Below are positions 17,731 to 25,622 of a DNA stretch of 64,000 nucleotides, piece by piece (within the stretch, counting starts at the first letter, position 1; every line of letters begins with the position of its first letter). A program made the position numbers and the translations under genes. The stretch spans positions 4,464,001 to 4,528,000 of the forward strand of contig NZ_CP146256.1 of the NCBI RefSeq assembly GCF_039134705.1, read 5' to 3'. The DNA comes from Kineothrix sp. IPX-CK (GTDB taxonomy: Bacteria; Bacillota; Clostridia; Lachnospirales; Lachnospiraceae). The notes under the pieces were generated by a model, which saw only the letters and a program-made list of their open reading frames with translations, made no database searches and had not been told where the DNA came from.

Positions 17731-18585
17731 ATGGCAGAACAGTATTTTGAAAAACTGATAATAGAAAAGAAGGAACTGGAATGGCTATATGTTCCCGATG
17801 TTGTATATTGCGAATACGAAGGAATCAAAAGACATTTGCAGTTGATAATACCATATATGCGCCAATGGAATGAGAACAAGAAATACCCGTTAGTGGTATT
17901 TATCCCCGGATCGGCTTGGCATAAGCAGGAAATGTATAATAGCATACCGGCTTATGCAGAGCTTGCCAAAAGAGGCTTTGCGGTAGCTCTGGTACAATAT
18001 AGGGAGTCGGAATTAGCCCTTTTCCCCGCACAAGTGATTGATGCTAAGAATGCAATTCGCTTTATTCCTTCTTTAGCAGAACAGTTTCATATCGATATAG
18101 ACAACATTTTTATTGCAGGAGATTCCTCCGGCGCGCATATTGCACTTTTGACTGGATTAACAGCCTCATATGGGGAACTGGACTCCGATTTTCAAAATGG
18201 AATCTCTTGTGCAGTGAAAGGCATTATCAGCTATTATGCTCCAACGGATCTGTTTCTTTCGGAAGGAAGCGGACCGATTGAGGACTTGCTGGGTACAGAG
18301 AACGTGAACAATGTTCCTGACCTTACGAAAAGTGCCTCTTGTAGAACGTATATTTCCCGCGAAAGGGCGATTCCCCCCATCCTCATGTTTCATGGCACAG
18401 AGGATGGCCTTGTTTCTGTCGAGCATAGCCGCAGTTTATTTCATTGCTTAAAACAATTCGATAAAGAGGTTTCATATTATGAAATAGAAAATGAAGGCCA
18501 CGGCGGTGCATCCTTTTGGGGAAAAGATATTCTCGACATCGCAGAGAAATTTATTAAAGAGTCAATGCTCTGGTCAAGTTTGTGA
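17731..18585 (+). CDS. alpha/beta-hydrolase fold esterase
   Basis: About 284 residues with an alpha/beta-hydrolase fold of the acetyl-esterase/BD-FAE kind. The oxyanion region is FIPGSAWHKQEMY, the nucleophile Ser lies in FIAGDSSGAHIA, the acidic residue in HGTEDGLV and the His in NEGHGGASFW. No signal peptide, so it acts in the cytoplasm. It likely removes acetyl or short acyl groups from small substrates or sugars. ATG 17731 is chosen, with GGAG upstream, over TTG 17698. Its 3' end overlaps the convergent gene at 18554-19396 by 32 bases. Confidence 0.85.
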   Translation: MAEQYFEKLIIEKKELEWLYVPDVVYCEYEGIKRHLQLIIPYMRQWNENKKYPLVVFIPGSAWHKQEMYNSIPAYAELAKRGFAVALVQYRESELALFPAQVIDAKNAIRFIPSLAEQFHIDIDNIFIAGDSSGAHIALLTGLTASYGELDSDFQNGISCAVKGIISYYAPTDLFLSEGSGPIEDLLGTENVNNVPDLTKSASCRTYISRERAIPPILMFHGTEDGLVSVEHSRSLFHCLKQFDKEVSYYEIENEGHGGASFWGKDILDIAEKFIKESMLWSSL

Positions 18586-19396
18586 TGCGTTCCGTACAAT
18601 CGGCTTCCCTCGTTTCCCTTTTCCTCCAATCATCCGAAAGAGGGAAATATACTTTATCATTAACAGTGCTCCCCATATCCCATTTTCCGTTCTGATTCTT
18701 ATTTGCTTCGAGCCATTTCAAGACAAATTTAAGCTTCACATTGCTTGTTTTGTATCTTGCAATCAGCTCCACAGCAGCGAGGTAATGGCTGGCCGCCTTG
18801 CTTTCGAATACTTGTGGTGGTATAATGATTTTTTTATCATATATATAATAAATTCCTTTTTCCTCATTCAGGATATATTCCACAAAAGCTTTCTCCGTTT
18901 TTTTATCCAGACAATCAACCAGAAGTGCAATTGGATAGAAGTTTGTAAAATTAATCAGTCTTCCTCCTTTGGGCTTTAATCCCAGTTCCTCATGATAAGC
19001 ACTTACATATTCATCGTGATTGTACTTGCCGTCTGCAAAAGCAGCAGAAATAATCTTCCCCCATTGCCCCGCTACCGCATTGGCTGCAATATTGTCTTTT
19101 GTAAAGACCCTTATCCAGGCAGATAGTATGAGGCTCGTAAATATATTCCAGTCATGCAGCTTTTCTCTTCTGTCAGGTATCTCATTTTTACCTGTCAGAC
19201 AATCATCCATATAGGAAACCGCTTTTCTTATACATTCATCCTCTATCGTATAGCCTAAATACATCAGCCGTCTTAATGCCTGCTCCGTAGTTATCTTTGA
19301 ATGATAGAACTGAGAAAGAGAGTGGAACCACCCCCACTTCCCATCTTCCTCTTGTAATGAGATTATTTGCTTCGCCCATTTCGAATCCTTATGCAA
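18554..19396 (-). CDS. hypothetical protein with alpha/alpha-barrel (terpenoid-cyclase-like) repeats
   Basis: 280 residues, no signal peptide or membrane helix. Two short repeats, LQEEDGKWGWF near the N-terminus and NKNQNGKWDMG near residue 240, resemble the QW-type repeats of prenyltransferase/squalene-cyclase alpha-alpha toroids, and the predicted helices between them fit that fold. There is no DxDD-like cyclase motif, so catalytic cyclase activity is unlikely. I do not recognise the family. Start is TTG 19396 with GGGAGG 8 bases upstream. Its last 32 bases run antisense to the end of the esterase gene. Confidence 0.65.
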   Translation of the reverse strand: MHKDSKWAKQIISLQEEDGKWGWFHSLSQFYHSKITTEQALRRLMYLGYTIEDECIRKAVSYMDDCLTGKNEIPDRREKLHDWNIFTSLILSAWIRVFTKDNIAANAVAGQWGKIISAAFADGKYNHDEYVSAYHEELGLKPKGGRLINFTNFYPIALLVDCLDKKTEKAFVEYILNEEKGIYYIYDKKIIIPPQVFESKAASHYLAAVELIARYKTSNVKLKFVLKWLEANKNQNGKWDMGSTVNDKVYFPLSDDWRKRETREADCTERITNLTRALTL

Positions 19397-19429
19397 GCTC
19401 AGTACCTCCCGGGTTTTAAAGCTAAACTA

Positions 19430-19981
19430 TTATTTCAGATTGTGTTCTATGATATATTCATTTGTCATTGCTATAAACTCATTTTCCACATCCATAAAAT
19501 TTCTAAGCCCCAGATCAGGCGCCGCATGTAAGCGAGGCGCTTCTATCCGTTTTCCTCCTGCTATCAGCTCTGAAAGCTCACTTTCCAGCATCTGATCGTC
19601 GATTTGCTTAACCTGTGCGTTCTCCTCTTCACTTAAATCTCCCAATCCGAATTTCCGGAAGATCGTATCCATGATTCTCTCTTCAATTTCCAGATAATTC
19701 GTCAAATACCTTTTTACCGGACGGATAATATCCGAAATATATGCTTCGCTGGCATCGTGAAGCAGACATGCGAGAATTACGCGCTTTGTCCATCCTCTGG
19801 CTTCCGCTTCCTTCGCACAATTAATAGAATGCTGACCCACGGAATAAAAATATTTCAAATGCCCGCCGCCTCTGCAGATCAGGCTTAGTGCGTGGCCTAT
19901 ATCCTCTATGAGAATGTCTTTTTCTTCTATTTCCATAGGATTAAACTGCAATCCACTGTATGTGTTCATTTTATCTCTCAT
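19430..19981 (-). CDS. HD-domain phosphohydrolase (YfbR-like)
   Basis: A 183-residue HD protein. The metal-binding set can be traced as YSVGQHSINCA (His), LLHDASEAYISDI (the HD pair) and a later Asp in KQIDDQMLESE. The arrangement with an N-terminal MNTYSGLQFNPME segment is usual for YfbR/YedJ-like 5'-nucleotidases and predicted hydrolases of Firmicutes. GGGAGG lies 8 bases before ATG 19981. It reads in the same direction as the hypothetical gene downstream, 33 bases away, so they may be co-transcribed. Substrate unknown, probably a nucleotide. Confidence 0.82.
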   Translation of the reverse strand: MRDKMNTYSGLQFNPMEIEEKDILIEDIGHALSLICRGGGHLKYFYSVGQHSINCAKEAEARGWTKRVILACLLHDASEAYISDIIRPVKRYLTNYLEIEERIMDTIFRKFGLGDLSEEENAQVKQIDDQMLESELSELIAGGKRIEAPRLHAAPDLGLRNFMDVENEFIAMTNEYIIEHNLK

Positions 19982-20003
19982 AAAATTTCCTCCCGGACGT
20001 TTC

Positions 20004-20136
20004 GTTACTGTTCACTCCGTTCACAGTAACTCATGATTTCTGCATTTAAATTCGCTTCGCGAAGCAGAAATCATCTCCTGAATCATGTTCTTACACAGCT
20101 TAACAGCAAGTGTTAAGCTGCTGCGTGAACAGTAAC
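20004..20136. repeat. hairpin-rich intergenic repeat, copy 1
   Basis: A 133-bp element with ends GTTACTGTTCAC and GTGAACAGTAAC in inverted orientation. Inside are further hairpins: GATTTCTGC...GCAGAAATC around a TTCGCTTCGCGAA core, and AGCTTAACA-GCAAG-TGTTAAGCT. A second, related copy lies in the opposite orientation at 46519-46668. No open frame. It follows the upstream region of the HD-domain gene. A nonautonomous, MITE-like or REP-like element is the best description. Confidence 0.75.
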
Positions 20137-20337
20137 GGCGTTTCATCATATTATTTTCCTATTATCACTACTTCTTGTAAAAGTATTTTACCATATTTTT
20201 CTGATTTAGTTCCAAATTACATTTTTCTAGTTTTATTTTTTATATTTATCCTCCTTCGATTTAATTTTTATTATTTAATATTTCAATTTATATTTATTTC
20301 ACTGTTCTGTTTTAGGCAAAATATTAGCGATAGATTA

Positions 20338-20398
20338 TTGACAATTTCCTATCACATGTTATATTGATGATGGGAAATTTATAATATTCTATCACATG
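20338..20398 (+). promoter_or_regulatory. promoter and direct-repeat operator of the toxin-antitoxin pair
   Basis: TTGACA (20338-20343) and TATATT (20360-20365) lie 16 bases apart. The 10-mer CTATCACATG occurs inside the spacer (20349-20358) and again downstream of the -10 box (20389-20398), 40 bp apart, close to four helical turns. This suits autorepression by the helix-turn-helix antitoxin encoded in the operon. The preceding stretch from about 20137 is AT-rich with nothing else I can name. Confidence 0.6.
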
Positions 20399-20432
20399 AG
20401 AATCCATTAAGAAAGAAGGTAGTTAATTATCA

Positions 20433-20816
20433 ATGGATATCAATCATGTGGAATACTATTTAAATGACGTTAAAAAATCAATCCGTTCAGGATGCTGCCG
20501 GATAGCTTTGAATAGCTGTCGGCAGAAAAACAGACTTTTATTTACCGAATATGTCATCGACGAAGCCAAAAGCAAGGAAATCCTGCTCAGTCTCAATGCT
20601 TATGATTTTTCTGAAGCAGTTCAAAATGAACATTCCGGGTTTGGACATGAATGGCTGTACATTTTCGGTAAGAATGTAAAGCTGCTGCTGCGTTTCGGCA
20701 TTTGTGAGGAAAACGTTCCTCTATACATAAAACTCAATAAATTGGAAAATCGATTCCTTATTGTCGTATCCTTTCATAAGCAAGAATATCCCTTGGATTA
20801 CGCTTTCAAAAAATAG
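20433..20816 (+). CDS. MqsR-like type II toxin
   Basis: A 127-residue protein. The pattern of a helix-rich start (VKKSIRSGCCRIA), a middle LSLNAYDFSEAV and a closing beta region PLYIKLNKLENRFLIVVSFH lines up with the MqsR fold, a RelE-like mRNA interferase: E. coli MqsR has matching LSESDFYKSM and VYLKITV..DVLIVSFK segments. It is longer than E. coli MqsR (98 residues) because of a loop and a C-terminal tail. It is encoded just before an MqsA-like protein, the gene order of mqsRA. The identification rests on motif-level similarity plus context. Activity against mRNA at GC-type sites is known for MqsR, not shown here. Confidence 0.68.
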   Translation: MDINHVEYYLNDVKKSIRSGCCRIALNSCRQKNRLLFTEYVIDEAKSKEILLSLNAYDFSEAVQNEHSGFGHEWLYIFGKNVKLLLRFGICEENVPLYIKLNKLENRFLIVVSFHKQEYPLDYAFKK

Positions 20817-20860
20817 GTTAATAAATATTATTAATTCAGGAAAAAATGGAGGAATTCCAT

Positions 20861-21877
20861 ATGGCCGATATAAAAAGAATAGATTTTTGCATCGAATGCA
20901 GAAAAGACACCGAATACATCTTGAAAAAAATCATGCAAAAAAGGACAGTGAAAGACAAAGAATATGAATACGAGACATTAGCAGCATATTGTTCTAAGTG
21001 CGGGAACGAAATGAACGTTCCCGGACTGCTTGACTACGCTTTGAAAGCCTTTGATGAACAGTACCGCAGGCAGGAGGACATCATTTCCATAGATGACATT
21101 AAAAAACTAATGGATCTATATCATCTGGGGAAAGCTCCTCTGTCCTTGGCCCTGGGCTTCGGCGAAATCACCGTGACCCGTTATTTGGAAGGTCAGATGC
21201 CAACTAAGGCTTATTCCGATATTATGAAGGAAGCATTATCCTCTCCCGGATATATGGAAGAACTGCTGATCGCGAATGCTGAAAAATTGGGCAATTCTAC
21301 TTATAAGAAATCAATGAAAGCTGTTTCCAACCTCAAGGACTTGTTCAATATTTCTGACGAAATGCGTATGGCCATTGCTCATGTTTTTAATGAAGTTCAG
21401 GAGATCACACCACTGGCCCTGCAAAAAATGCTTTATTTCATTCAGGGCATCCATCTGGCACTTTTCAATGAGGAACTCTTCAAAGAGGATTGCCGCGCGT
21501 GGATACATGGGCCGGCTTATAGAGAGATATACAACATTTTTAAAGACTTCAAATATAACCCTATTGAAGACAACCGTTTCTCACTATTTACTGTAAGGAA
21601 TAAAGAGCTTAGCCCGGACGGAAAGAAGGTAATCGGTCTCGTATCTGACTGCTTTGGAATATACAGCGGAAAAGTTCTGGAATCGGTCACACACAAAGAA
21701 AAACCCTGGCGAGATGCCAGAATAGGGCTAAATGAGACCGAGCCTTCTAACAGAATCATTCCGAAGGCAATTATGAAAGCTTATTTTAAAGATATGGCGA
21801 TGCACTATGACATAGACACAGAGGAAGGCTTAAGCCAATATATCAGAGACAAGGCCGGATTCACGGAGGTAAGGTAA
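20861..21877 (+). CDS. fused antitoxin: MqsA-like zinc finger and HTH with Panacea (SocA-like) domain
   Basis: About 338 residues in three parts. Residues 1-50 hold two CxxC pairs (CIECRKD and CSKCGNE), as in the zinc-binding toxin-neutralising domain of MqsA. Residues about 80-135 form a Cro/XRE-type helix-turn-helix (APLSLALGFGEITVTRYLEG), again as in MqsA. From about 170 onward, LALQKMLYFIQGIHLALFNE and CRAWIHGPAYREIYNIFKDF are hallmarks of the Panacea/SocA-like (DUF4065) domain found in many antitoxins and in phage proteins. ATG 20861 has GGAGG 8 bases upstream. It lies 44 bases after an MqsR-like toxin gene and probably neutralises it and represses the operon. Confidence 0.82.
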   Translation: MADIKRIDFCIECRKDTEYILKKIMQKRTVKDKEYEYETLAAYCSKCGNEMNVPGLLDYALKAFDEQYRRQEDIISIDDIKKLMDLYHLGKAPLSLALGFGEITVTRYLEGQMPTKAYSDIMKEALSSPGYMEELLIANAEKLGNSTYKKSMKAVSNLKDLFNISDEMRMAIAHVFNEVQEITPLALQKMLYFIQGIHLALFNEELFKEDCRAWIHGPAYREIYNIFKDFKYNPIEDNRFSLFTVRNKELSPDGKKVIGLVSDCFGIYSGKVLESVTHKEKPWRDARIGLNETEPSNRIIPKAIMKAYFKDMAMHYDIDTEEGLSQYIRDKAGFTEVR

Positions 21878-21881
21878 ATCA

Positions 21882-22259
21882 ATGGATATAAAATCGTTCT
21901 GGAAAGAGGTATTAAGGCAAAATGCTGGAGAGATCAGAAAATACTTTATGAAAGATGCCTATATCAACTGGCATTGCACTAATGAACATTTTAATGTGGA
22001 GGAATACATTAAGGCAAACTGTGAATATCCCGGAGAATGGGACGGCATCGTCGAGCGAATCGAGGAGCTTGGCAATCTGATAATTACCGCTGTGAATGTC
22101 TATACGGCCGATAAAAGCTTTTCCTTTCATGTCGTGTCTTTTTTCAGAATCAAAGACGGCAAAATAGCTTCTCTCGACGAATATTGGGGTGACGACGGTT
22201 CTGCCCCGCAGTGGCGCTTAGATAAGCATATCGGTCTCCCTATTGCTTCTCCTGAATAA
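21882..22259 (+). CDS. SnoaL-like (NTF2-fold) protein
   Basis: A 125-residue protein with the NTF2-like pattern: an N-terminal helix (FWKEVLRQNAGEIRKYFMKD), INWHCTNEHFNVEEYIKANC, then beta strands ending SFHVVSFFRIKDGKIASLDEY, the usual SnoaL finish, followed by WGDDGSAPQWR. Proteins of this family are small enzymes or ligand-binding proteins. Start ATG 21882 lies 2 bases after the stop of the antitoxin gene, so it may be carried in the same transcript. Its link to the toxin-antitoxin pair, if any, is unknown; homologues are common as free-standing genes. Confidence 0.8.
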   Translation: MDIKSFWKEVLRQNAGEIRKYFMKDAYINWHCTNEHFNVEEYIKANCEYPGEWDGIVERIEELGNLIITAVNVYTADKSFSFHVVSFFRIKDGKIASLDEYWGDDGSAPQWRLDKHIGLPIASPE

Positions 22260-22369
22260 AATAAAAGCAGACTTTTAACTTGCCATATGCTATAATCGGT
22301 GTAAAATAAGAACAAATATTATATGTATATTCTGTTTCTAACTATAAACCTATAAGCAAAGGAGACTAT

Positions 22370-22849
22370 ATGGAAAAAATAGCCAGCTTTACCATCAATC
22401 ACTTAAAATTACAGCCCGGCGTATATGTATCCCGTAAGGATGTCGTGGGAGAGAATACGATTACCACCTTCGATTTAAGAATGACTGCTCCCAATGAAGA
22501 GCCGGTTATGAACACTGCGGAGATGCACACCATAGAGCATTTAGCCGCTACCTTTCTGCGTAATCATGCGGATTATAAGGATAAGACCATTTACTTCGGT
22601 CCCATGGGATGCCGCACCGGATTCTATCTCCTCTTAGCAGGAGACTATTCTTCCAAAGATATCGTCGCTCTGGTAACTCAAATGTACGAGTTCGTGCGCG
22701 ATTTTGAAGGCGACGTACCGGGCGCCAGTGCAAAGGACTGCGGGAATTACCTGGATATGAACCTCAATATGGCGAAGTATCTCGCGAGAAAATACCTCGA
22801 CAACGTTCTGTACCATATCGACGACAGCCGCTTAATTTACCCGCAATAA
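22370..22849 (+). CDS. luxS: S-ribosylhomocysteine lyase LuxS
   Basis: 159 residues, full length. LuxS splits S-ribosylhomocysteine into homocysteine and DPD, the precursor of AI-2. The iron/zinc ligands appear in HTIEHLAATF, with the third ligand in VPGASAKDCGNY; the catalytic Cys is in PMGCRTGFYLLL. It is cytoplasmic and part of the activated methyl cycle. The mtnN gene follows 42 bases downstream, which supplies its substrate, so the two form an operon. GGAG precedes ATG 22370. A TATAAT at about 22290 may be its promoter. Confidence 0.97.
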   Translation: MEKIASFTINHLKLQPGVYVSRKDVVGENTITTFDLRMTAPNEEPVMNTAEMHTIEHLAATFLRNHADYKDKTIYFGPMGCRTGFYLLLAGDYSSKDIVALVTQMYEFVRDFEGDVPGASAKDCGNYLDMNLNMAKYLARKYLDNVLYHIDDSRLIYPQ

Positions 22850-22891
22850 GCTGTTTGAGAATTCAAATACGAAAGGATAACTTTTTAGATA

Positions 22892-23590
22892 ATGAATAAA
22901 ATAGGAATTATAGGTGCCATGGAACTGGAAGTGGAAACCTTAAAAGAAAAAATGACGATAAATAATATCGTCAAAAAAGCCTCCATGGACTTCTATGAGG
23001 GAATACTTAACGGCGTCAGTGTGGTAATCGTCCGCAGCGGCGTCGGCAAGGTCAATGCCGGCATCTGCGTTCAGATTCTGGCAGACTTATTTCAGGTCAC
23101 CCATATTATTAATACCGGTGTAGCGGGCTCCCTCAATGCGAAAATAGACATCGGAGATGTTGTTGTTTCAACCGATGCCATGTATCACGATGTCGATGCC
23201 ACCATATTCGGTTATCAGCCCGGGGAAATTCCCCAGATGGGACAGCGCGAATTTATCGCAGATAAGGCTTTAGTCGAACTGACCCAGACCGTCTGCGCCA
23301 AAGTGAATCCCGATATTCATATATTCTCAGGAAGAGTTGTCAGCGGCGACCAGTTCGTCAGCGATAAATCCGTAAAAGAACGTCTGGTAAATGTATTCGG
23401 AGGCTTCTGCACCGAAATGGAGGGAACAGCGATTGCTCAGGCCGCTACCTTGAACAGCATACCCTTTGTTATCATACGTGCTATTTCCGACAAGGCCGAC
23501 GAGGCTGCTGAGATGGATTATCCTGCCTTCGAGCGGAAAGCTGCCGCCGACTGCGCCAAGCTCGTGGCACATATGATTCAAAAGATATAA
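22892..23590 (+). CDS. mtnN: 5'-methylthioadenosine/S-adenosylhomocysteine nucleosidase
   Basis: A 232-residue Pfs-type nucleosidase that removes adenine from S-adenosylhomocysteine and methylthioadenosine, giving S-ribosylhomocysteine for LuxS. Family features are IGIIGAMELEVE at the start, NTGVAGSLN, the catalytic Glu in CTEMEGTAIAQ and the Asp in RAISDKAD. Usual length. The ribosome site GAAAGGA is unusually far (about 14 bases) from ATG 22892. Directly downstream is a hairpin between this gene and the convergent dehydrogenase gene. Confidence 0.96.
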   Translation: MNKIGIIGAMELEVETLKEKMTINNIVKKASMDFYEGILNGVSVVIVRSGVGKVNAGICVQILADLFQVTHIINTGVAGSLNAKIDIGDVVVSTDAMYHDVDATIFGYQPGEIPQMGQREFIADKALVELTQTVCAKVNPDIHIFSGRVVSGDQFVSDKSVKERLVNVFGGFCTEMEGTAIAQAATLNSIPFVIIRAISDKADEAAEMDYPAFERKAAADCAKLVAHMIQKI

Positions 23591-23642
23591 CCATTGTTTG
23601 ACAAGATCTTATCCGACCGTGTGTGACCTTGTCAAACGATGG
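23591..23642. terminator. hairpin between convergent mtnN and dehydrogenase genes
   Basis: CCATTGTTTGACAAG (23591-23605) pairs with CTTGTCAAACGATGG (23628-23642) with only one mismatch, a 15-bp stem and 22-base loop. There is no T tract on either strand, so it is a weaker terminator call; it may instead be an intergenic palindrome or mRNA-protecting end. Confidence 0.5.
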
Positions 23643-23645
23643 TAA

Positions 23646-24605
23646 TCATAGATTTACGATATTTCTATCCTTTCCATTTAAGAAGGCTTCTATGTTCTTG
23701 TATGTCTCTTCTACAACGCGATTTCTCGCTTCTGTGCTTGCCCATGCGAGATGGGGTGTGATGATCAGCTTATTGCTGTCCATGACTGCGCTTAGAGGAT
23801 TCTCATCCCGCATAGGTTCAGTACCGGTTACATCCAGCCCGGCCCCCGCAATCATGTCCTGCGTCAATGCCGTATGGAGATCGGTATCATTCACTACGGG
23901 ACCTCTCGCTACATTGATGAGAACGGCCGTTTTTTTCATCTTCTTAAGCGCTTCCAAATCAATCAGGTTCCTCGTCTTGTCGCTCAACGGACAATGAATC
24001 GAAAGAAAATCGGACTCATGAAGCAAATCGTCGAAAGTTACCCTCTCATAATCCTTGCAAGAGCTATTTCCCGACGCGGAATAAAAAATGACCTTACAGC
24101 CGAACGCCTCCGCTATCTGCGCCACCTTTTTCCCGATATTTCCCATACCGATAATTCCCCATGTCTTTCCCTCTAACTCCGTAAAAGGAAGGTCAAAATT
24201 GGAAAACCTGCTTTGGCTTGCATATTCTCCGGATTTTACATATTCGTCATAATGCCGGAGCTTCTCCAATACATAGAAGCAAAGGGCGAAAGTATGCTGT
24301 GCTACCGCTGCCGTAGAGTAGTTCACCACATTGGCAACATTGATTCCTCTCTTCCTGCAATAATCTAAGTCTACGTTATCATAGCCGGTGGCAAGCTCGC
24401 AGATCAGCTTTACGCTCTTCGCATCCTTCAGTGTACCTTCATTCAGAGGAGCTTTATTCGCAATGATAATTTCCGCAGCTTCTATCCTGGCAGCTACCTC
24501 TCCCGGCAATGTATTGGGATATATCGTCACTTCGCCCAGTTCATTCAGACAATCAACCGATACATCCCTGCCTACCGTATCCCTCTCTAAAATTACGATT
24601 CTCAT
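23646..24605 (-). CDS. D-isomer-specific 2-hydroxyacid dehydrogenase
   Basis: 319 residues. The NAD-binding core has WGIIGMGNIGKKVAQIA (GxGxxG) at about 145-160, and the catalytic set shows Arg in INVARGPVVN, Glu in GTEPM and His in IITPHLAWAS. Domain order is the usual split substrate domain around the NAD domain. It resembles glycerate dehydrogenase (HprA) or hydroxypyruvate/2-ketoacid reductases more than D-lactate dehydrogenase. The exact substrate cannot be set from sequence. It lies at the end of a minus-strand unit after a terminator-like hairpin, so it probably has its own promoter. Confidence 0.9.
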   Translation of the reverse strand: MRIVILERDTVGRDVSVDCLNELGEVTIYPNTLPGEVAARIEAAEIIIANKAPLNEGTLKDAKSVKLICELATGYDNVDLDYCRKRGINVANVVNYSTAAVAQHTFALCFYVLEKLRHYDEYVKSGEYASQSRFSNFDLPFTELEGKTWGIIGMGNIGKKVAQIAEAFGCKVIFYSASGNSSCKDYERVTFDDLLHESDFLSIHCPLSDKTRNLIDLEALKKMKKTAVLINVARGPVVNDTDLHTALTQDMIAGAGLDVTGTEPMRDENPLSAVMDSNKLIITPHLAWASTEARNRVVEETYKNIEAFLNGKDRNIVNL

Positions 24606-24626
24606 CTAAACAATCAGTCCCTTCTT

Positions 24627-24654
24627 CAAAGCCTGCGGCTTTGAGCCGCAGGCT
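24627..24654. terminator. hairpin downstream of the TMEM165-type gene
   Basis: A perfect 11-bp stem AGCCTGCGGCT / AGCCGCAGGCT with a 3-base loop. It lies between the stop of the exporter gene and the start of the dehydrogenase gene, both on the minus strand. The T run after it on that strand is short (TTT). Confidence 0.6.
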
Positions 24655-24660
24655 AAAAAA

Positions 24661-25350
24661 TCATTTATTATTTCTTTTTTCTTTCTTAATAATAACATAT
24701 GCTGCCGCTGCTGTAACCACTAAAAGTACGATTAATATTAAAACAGTGACTGCAATGGACAGATTCAAGTCGCCGTGAGCAACCTGATAAGTGCCGATTA
24801 GACCGAATAAGATGAAGGCACCTGCGGAAACGAGCTTAACGGTTCTCTCCGGTATCTTCTTGCAAAGTATAATACCGATGATGATACCGATTCCGTCAGC
24901 TATGAGCATACCGGTTGTAGTACCTGTCAGTATCTCTAGCGGCGCCGCAGGGAATTTGGTCGCGATCGCTATGGTAGCGAGCTGCGTCTTATCTCCCATT
25001 TCCGCGATAAAAAAGGCAATTGCTACAGTTACCACCGCTCCGTATTTCGTAGTGCGGTTCTCCTCTCCCTCCAGTTTGTCACCCCGGATCGTCCAAAGCC
25101 CGAAGAAGATAAACGATAAAGAAGCAATGATCTGTATCCAAATCTGGATGGAATCGAAGCGGGTAATAAAATTACCAACGGCAACCGCTAAGCCGTGGTT
25201 CAAAATCGTGGCGATAAATACACCGAGCATTACTTTACCGGCCTTGTACTTCGTCGCGAAAGCCATAGCCAGCAATTGTGTCTTGTCTCCCATCTCGGCC
25301 AGCACTACTGCTCCGACGGCAAACAAAAAGGGCATCATTTGTGTGTTCAT
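24661..25350 (-). CDS. TMEM165/GDT1 family (UPF0016) cation exporter
   Basis: A 229-residue membrane protein made of two inverted repeats, each carrying the family motif EMGDKTQL (about residues 18-25 and 117-124). Family members export Mn2+ or Ca2+ in exchange for protons; bacterial MneA and eukaryotic TMEM165/Gdt1 are examples. A yybP-ykoY manganese riboswitch with a terminator lies in the leader, which supports a manganese-export role. Six to seven membrane helices and a short basic tail (KKEKRNNK). GGAGA precedes ATG 25350. Confidence 0.93.
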   Translation of the reverse strand: MNTQMMPFLFAVGAVVLAEMGDKTQLLAMAFATKYKAGKVMLGVFIATILNHGLAVAVGNFITRFDSIQIWIQIIASLSFIFFGLWTIRGDKLEGEENRTTKYGAVVTVAIAFFIAEMGDKTQLATIAIATKFPAAPLEILTGTTTGMLIADGIGIIIGIILCKKIPERTVKLVSAGAFILFGLIGTYQVAHGDLNLSIAVTVLILIVLLVVTAAAAYVIIKKEKRNNK

Positions 25351-25455
25351 TTCATTCTCTCCTTACTATAATTGCTATAAATCATCCTCCTTTGCCCTTA
25401 TAAAATATTGCAGGCCGCATGCATTTTTTCGAAAGCCGTACATTATTTACAGGAC

Positions 25456-25592
25456 AAAAAAAACTTCTAACATATTTCTCAATAAAAAGAAATATGTTAA
25501 AAGTCTCATTACCTGAAAAAGGTTGCAAAACCAGACCGCCATGCGGTCAGCATGTTGATTTCGCACTAGAACTACTCCCTTTCAACCCTAAC
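25456..25592 (-). promoter_or_regulatory. yybP-ykoY manganese riboswitch with terminator
   Basis: The leader on the minus strand contains AAAGGGAGTAG near its 5' end, a middle helix around GACCGCATGGCGGTC, GCAACC and AGGTAATGAGACTT, the conserved parts of the yybP-ykoY aptamer (about 25503-25585). Right after this lies a long stem AACATATTTC / GAAATATGTT followed by eight T (25456-25463), a typical terminator for the expression platform. In known examples Mn2+ binding prevents termination. Downstream is the TMEM165-type exporter, a known target. Confidence 0.88.
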
Positions 25593-25622
25593 ACCATACC
25601 ATATGAAGACAAAGCTTGTCAA
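25593..25622 (-). promoter_or_regulatory. promoter of the manganese riboswitch transcript
   Basis: On the minus strand TTGACA (25617-25622) and TATGGT (25593-25598) are 18 bases apart, placing transcription start just before the aptamer. Confidence 0.6.

Noticed and set aside
24791..25516. 241-codon plus-strand frame opposite the TMEM165-type gene
   Set aside because: Antisense shadow of a clearly conserved exporter and its riboswitch leader.
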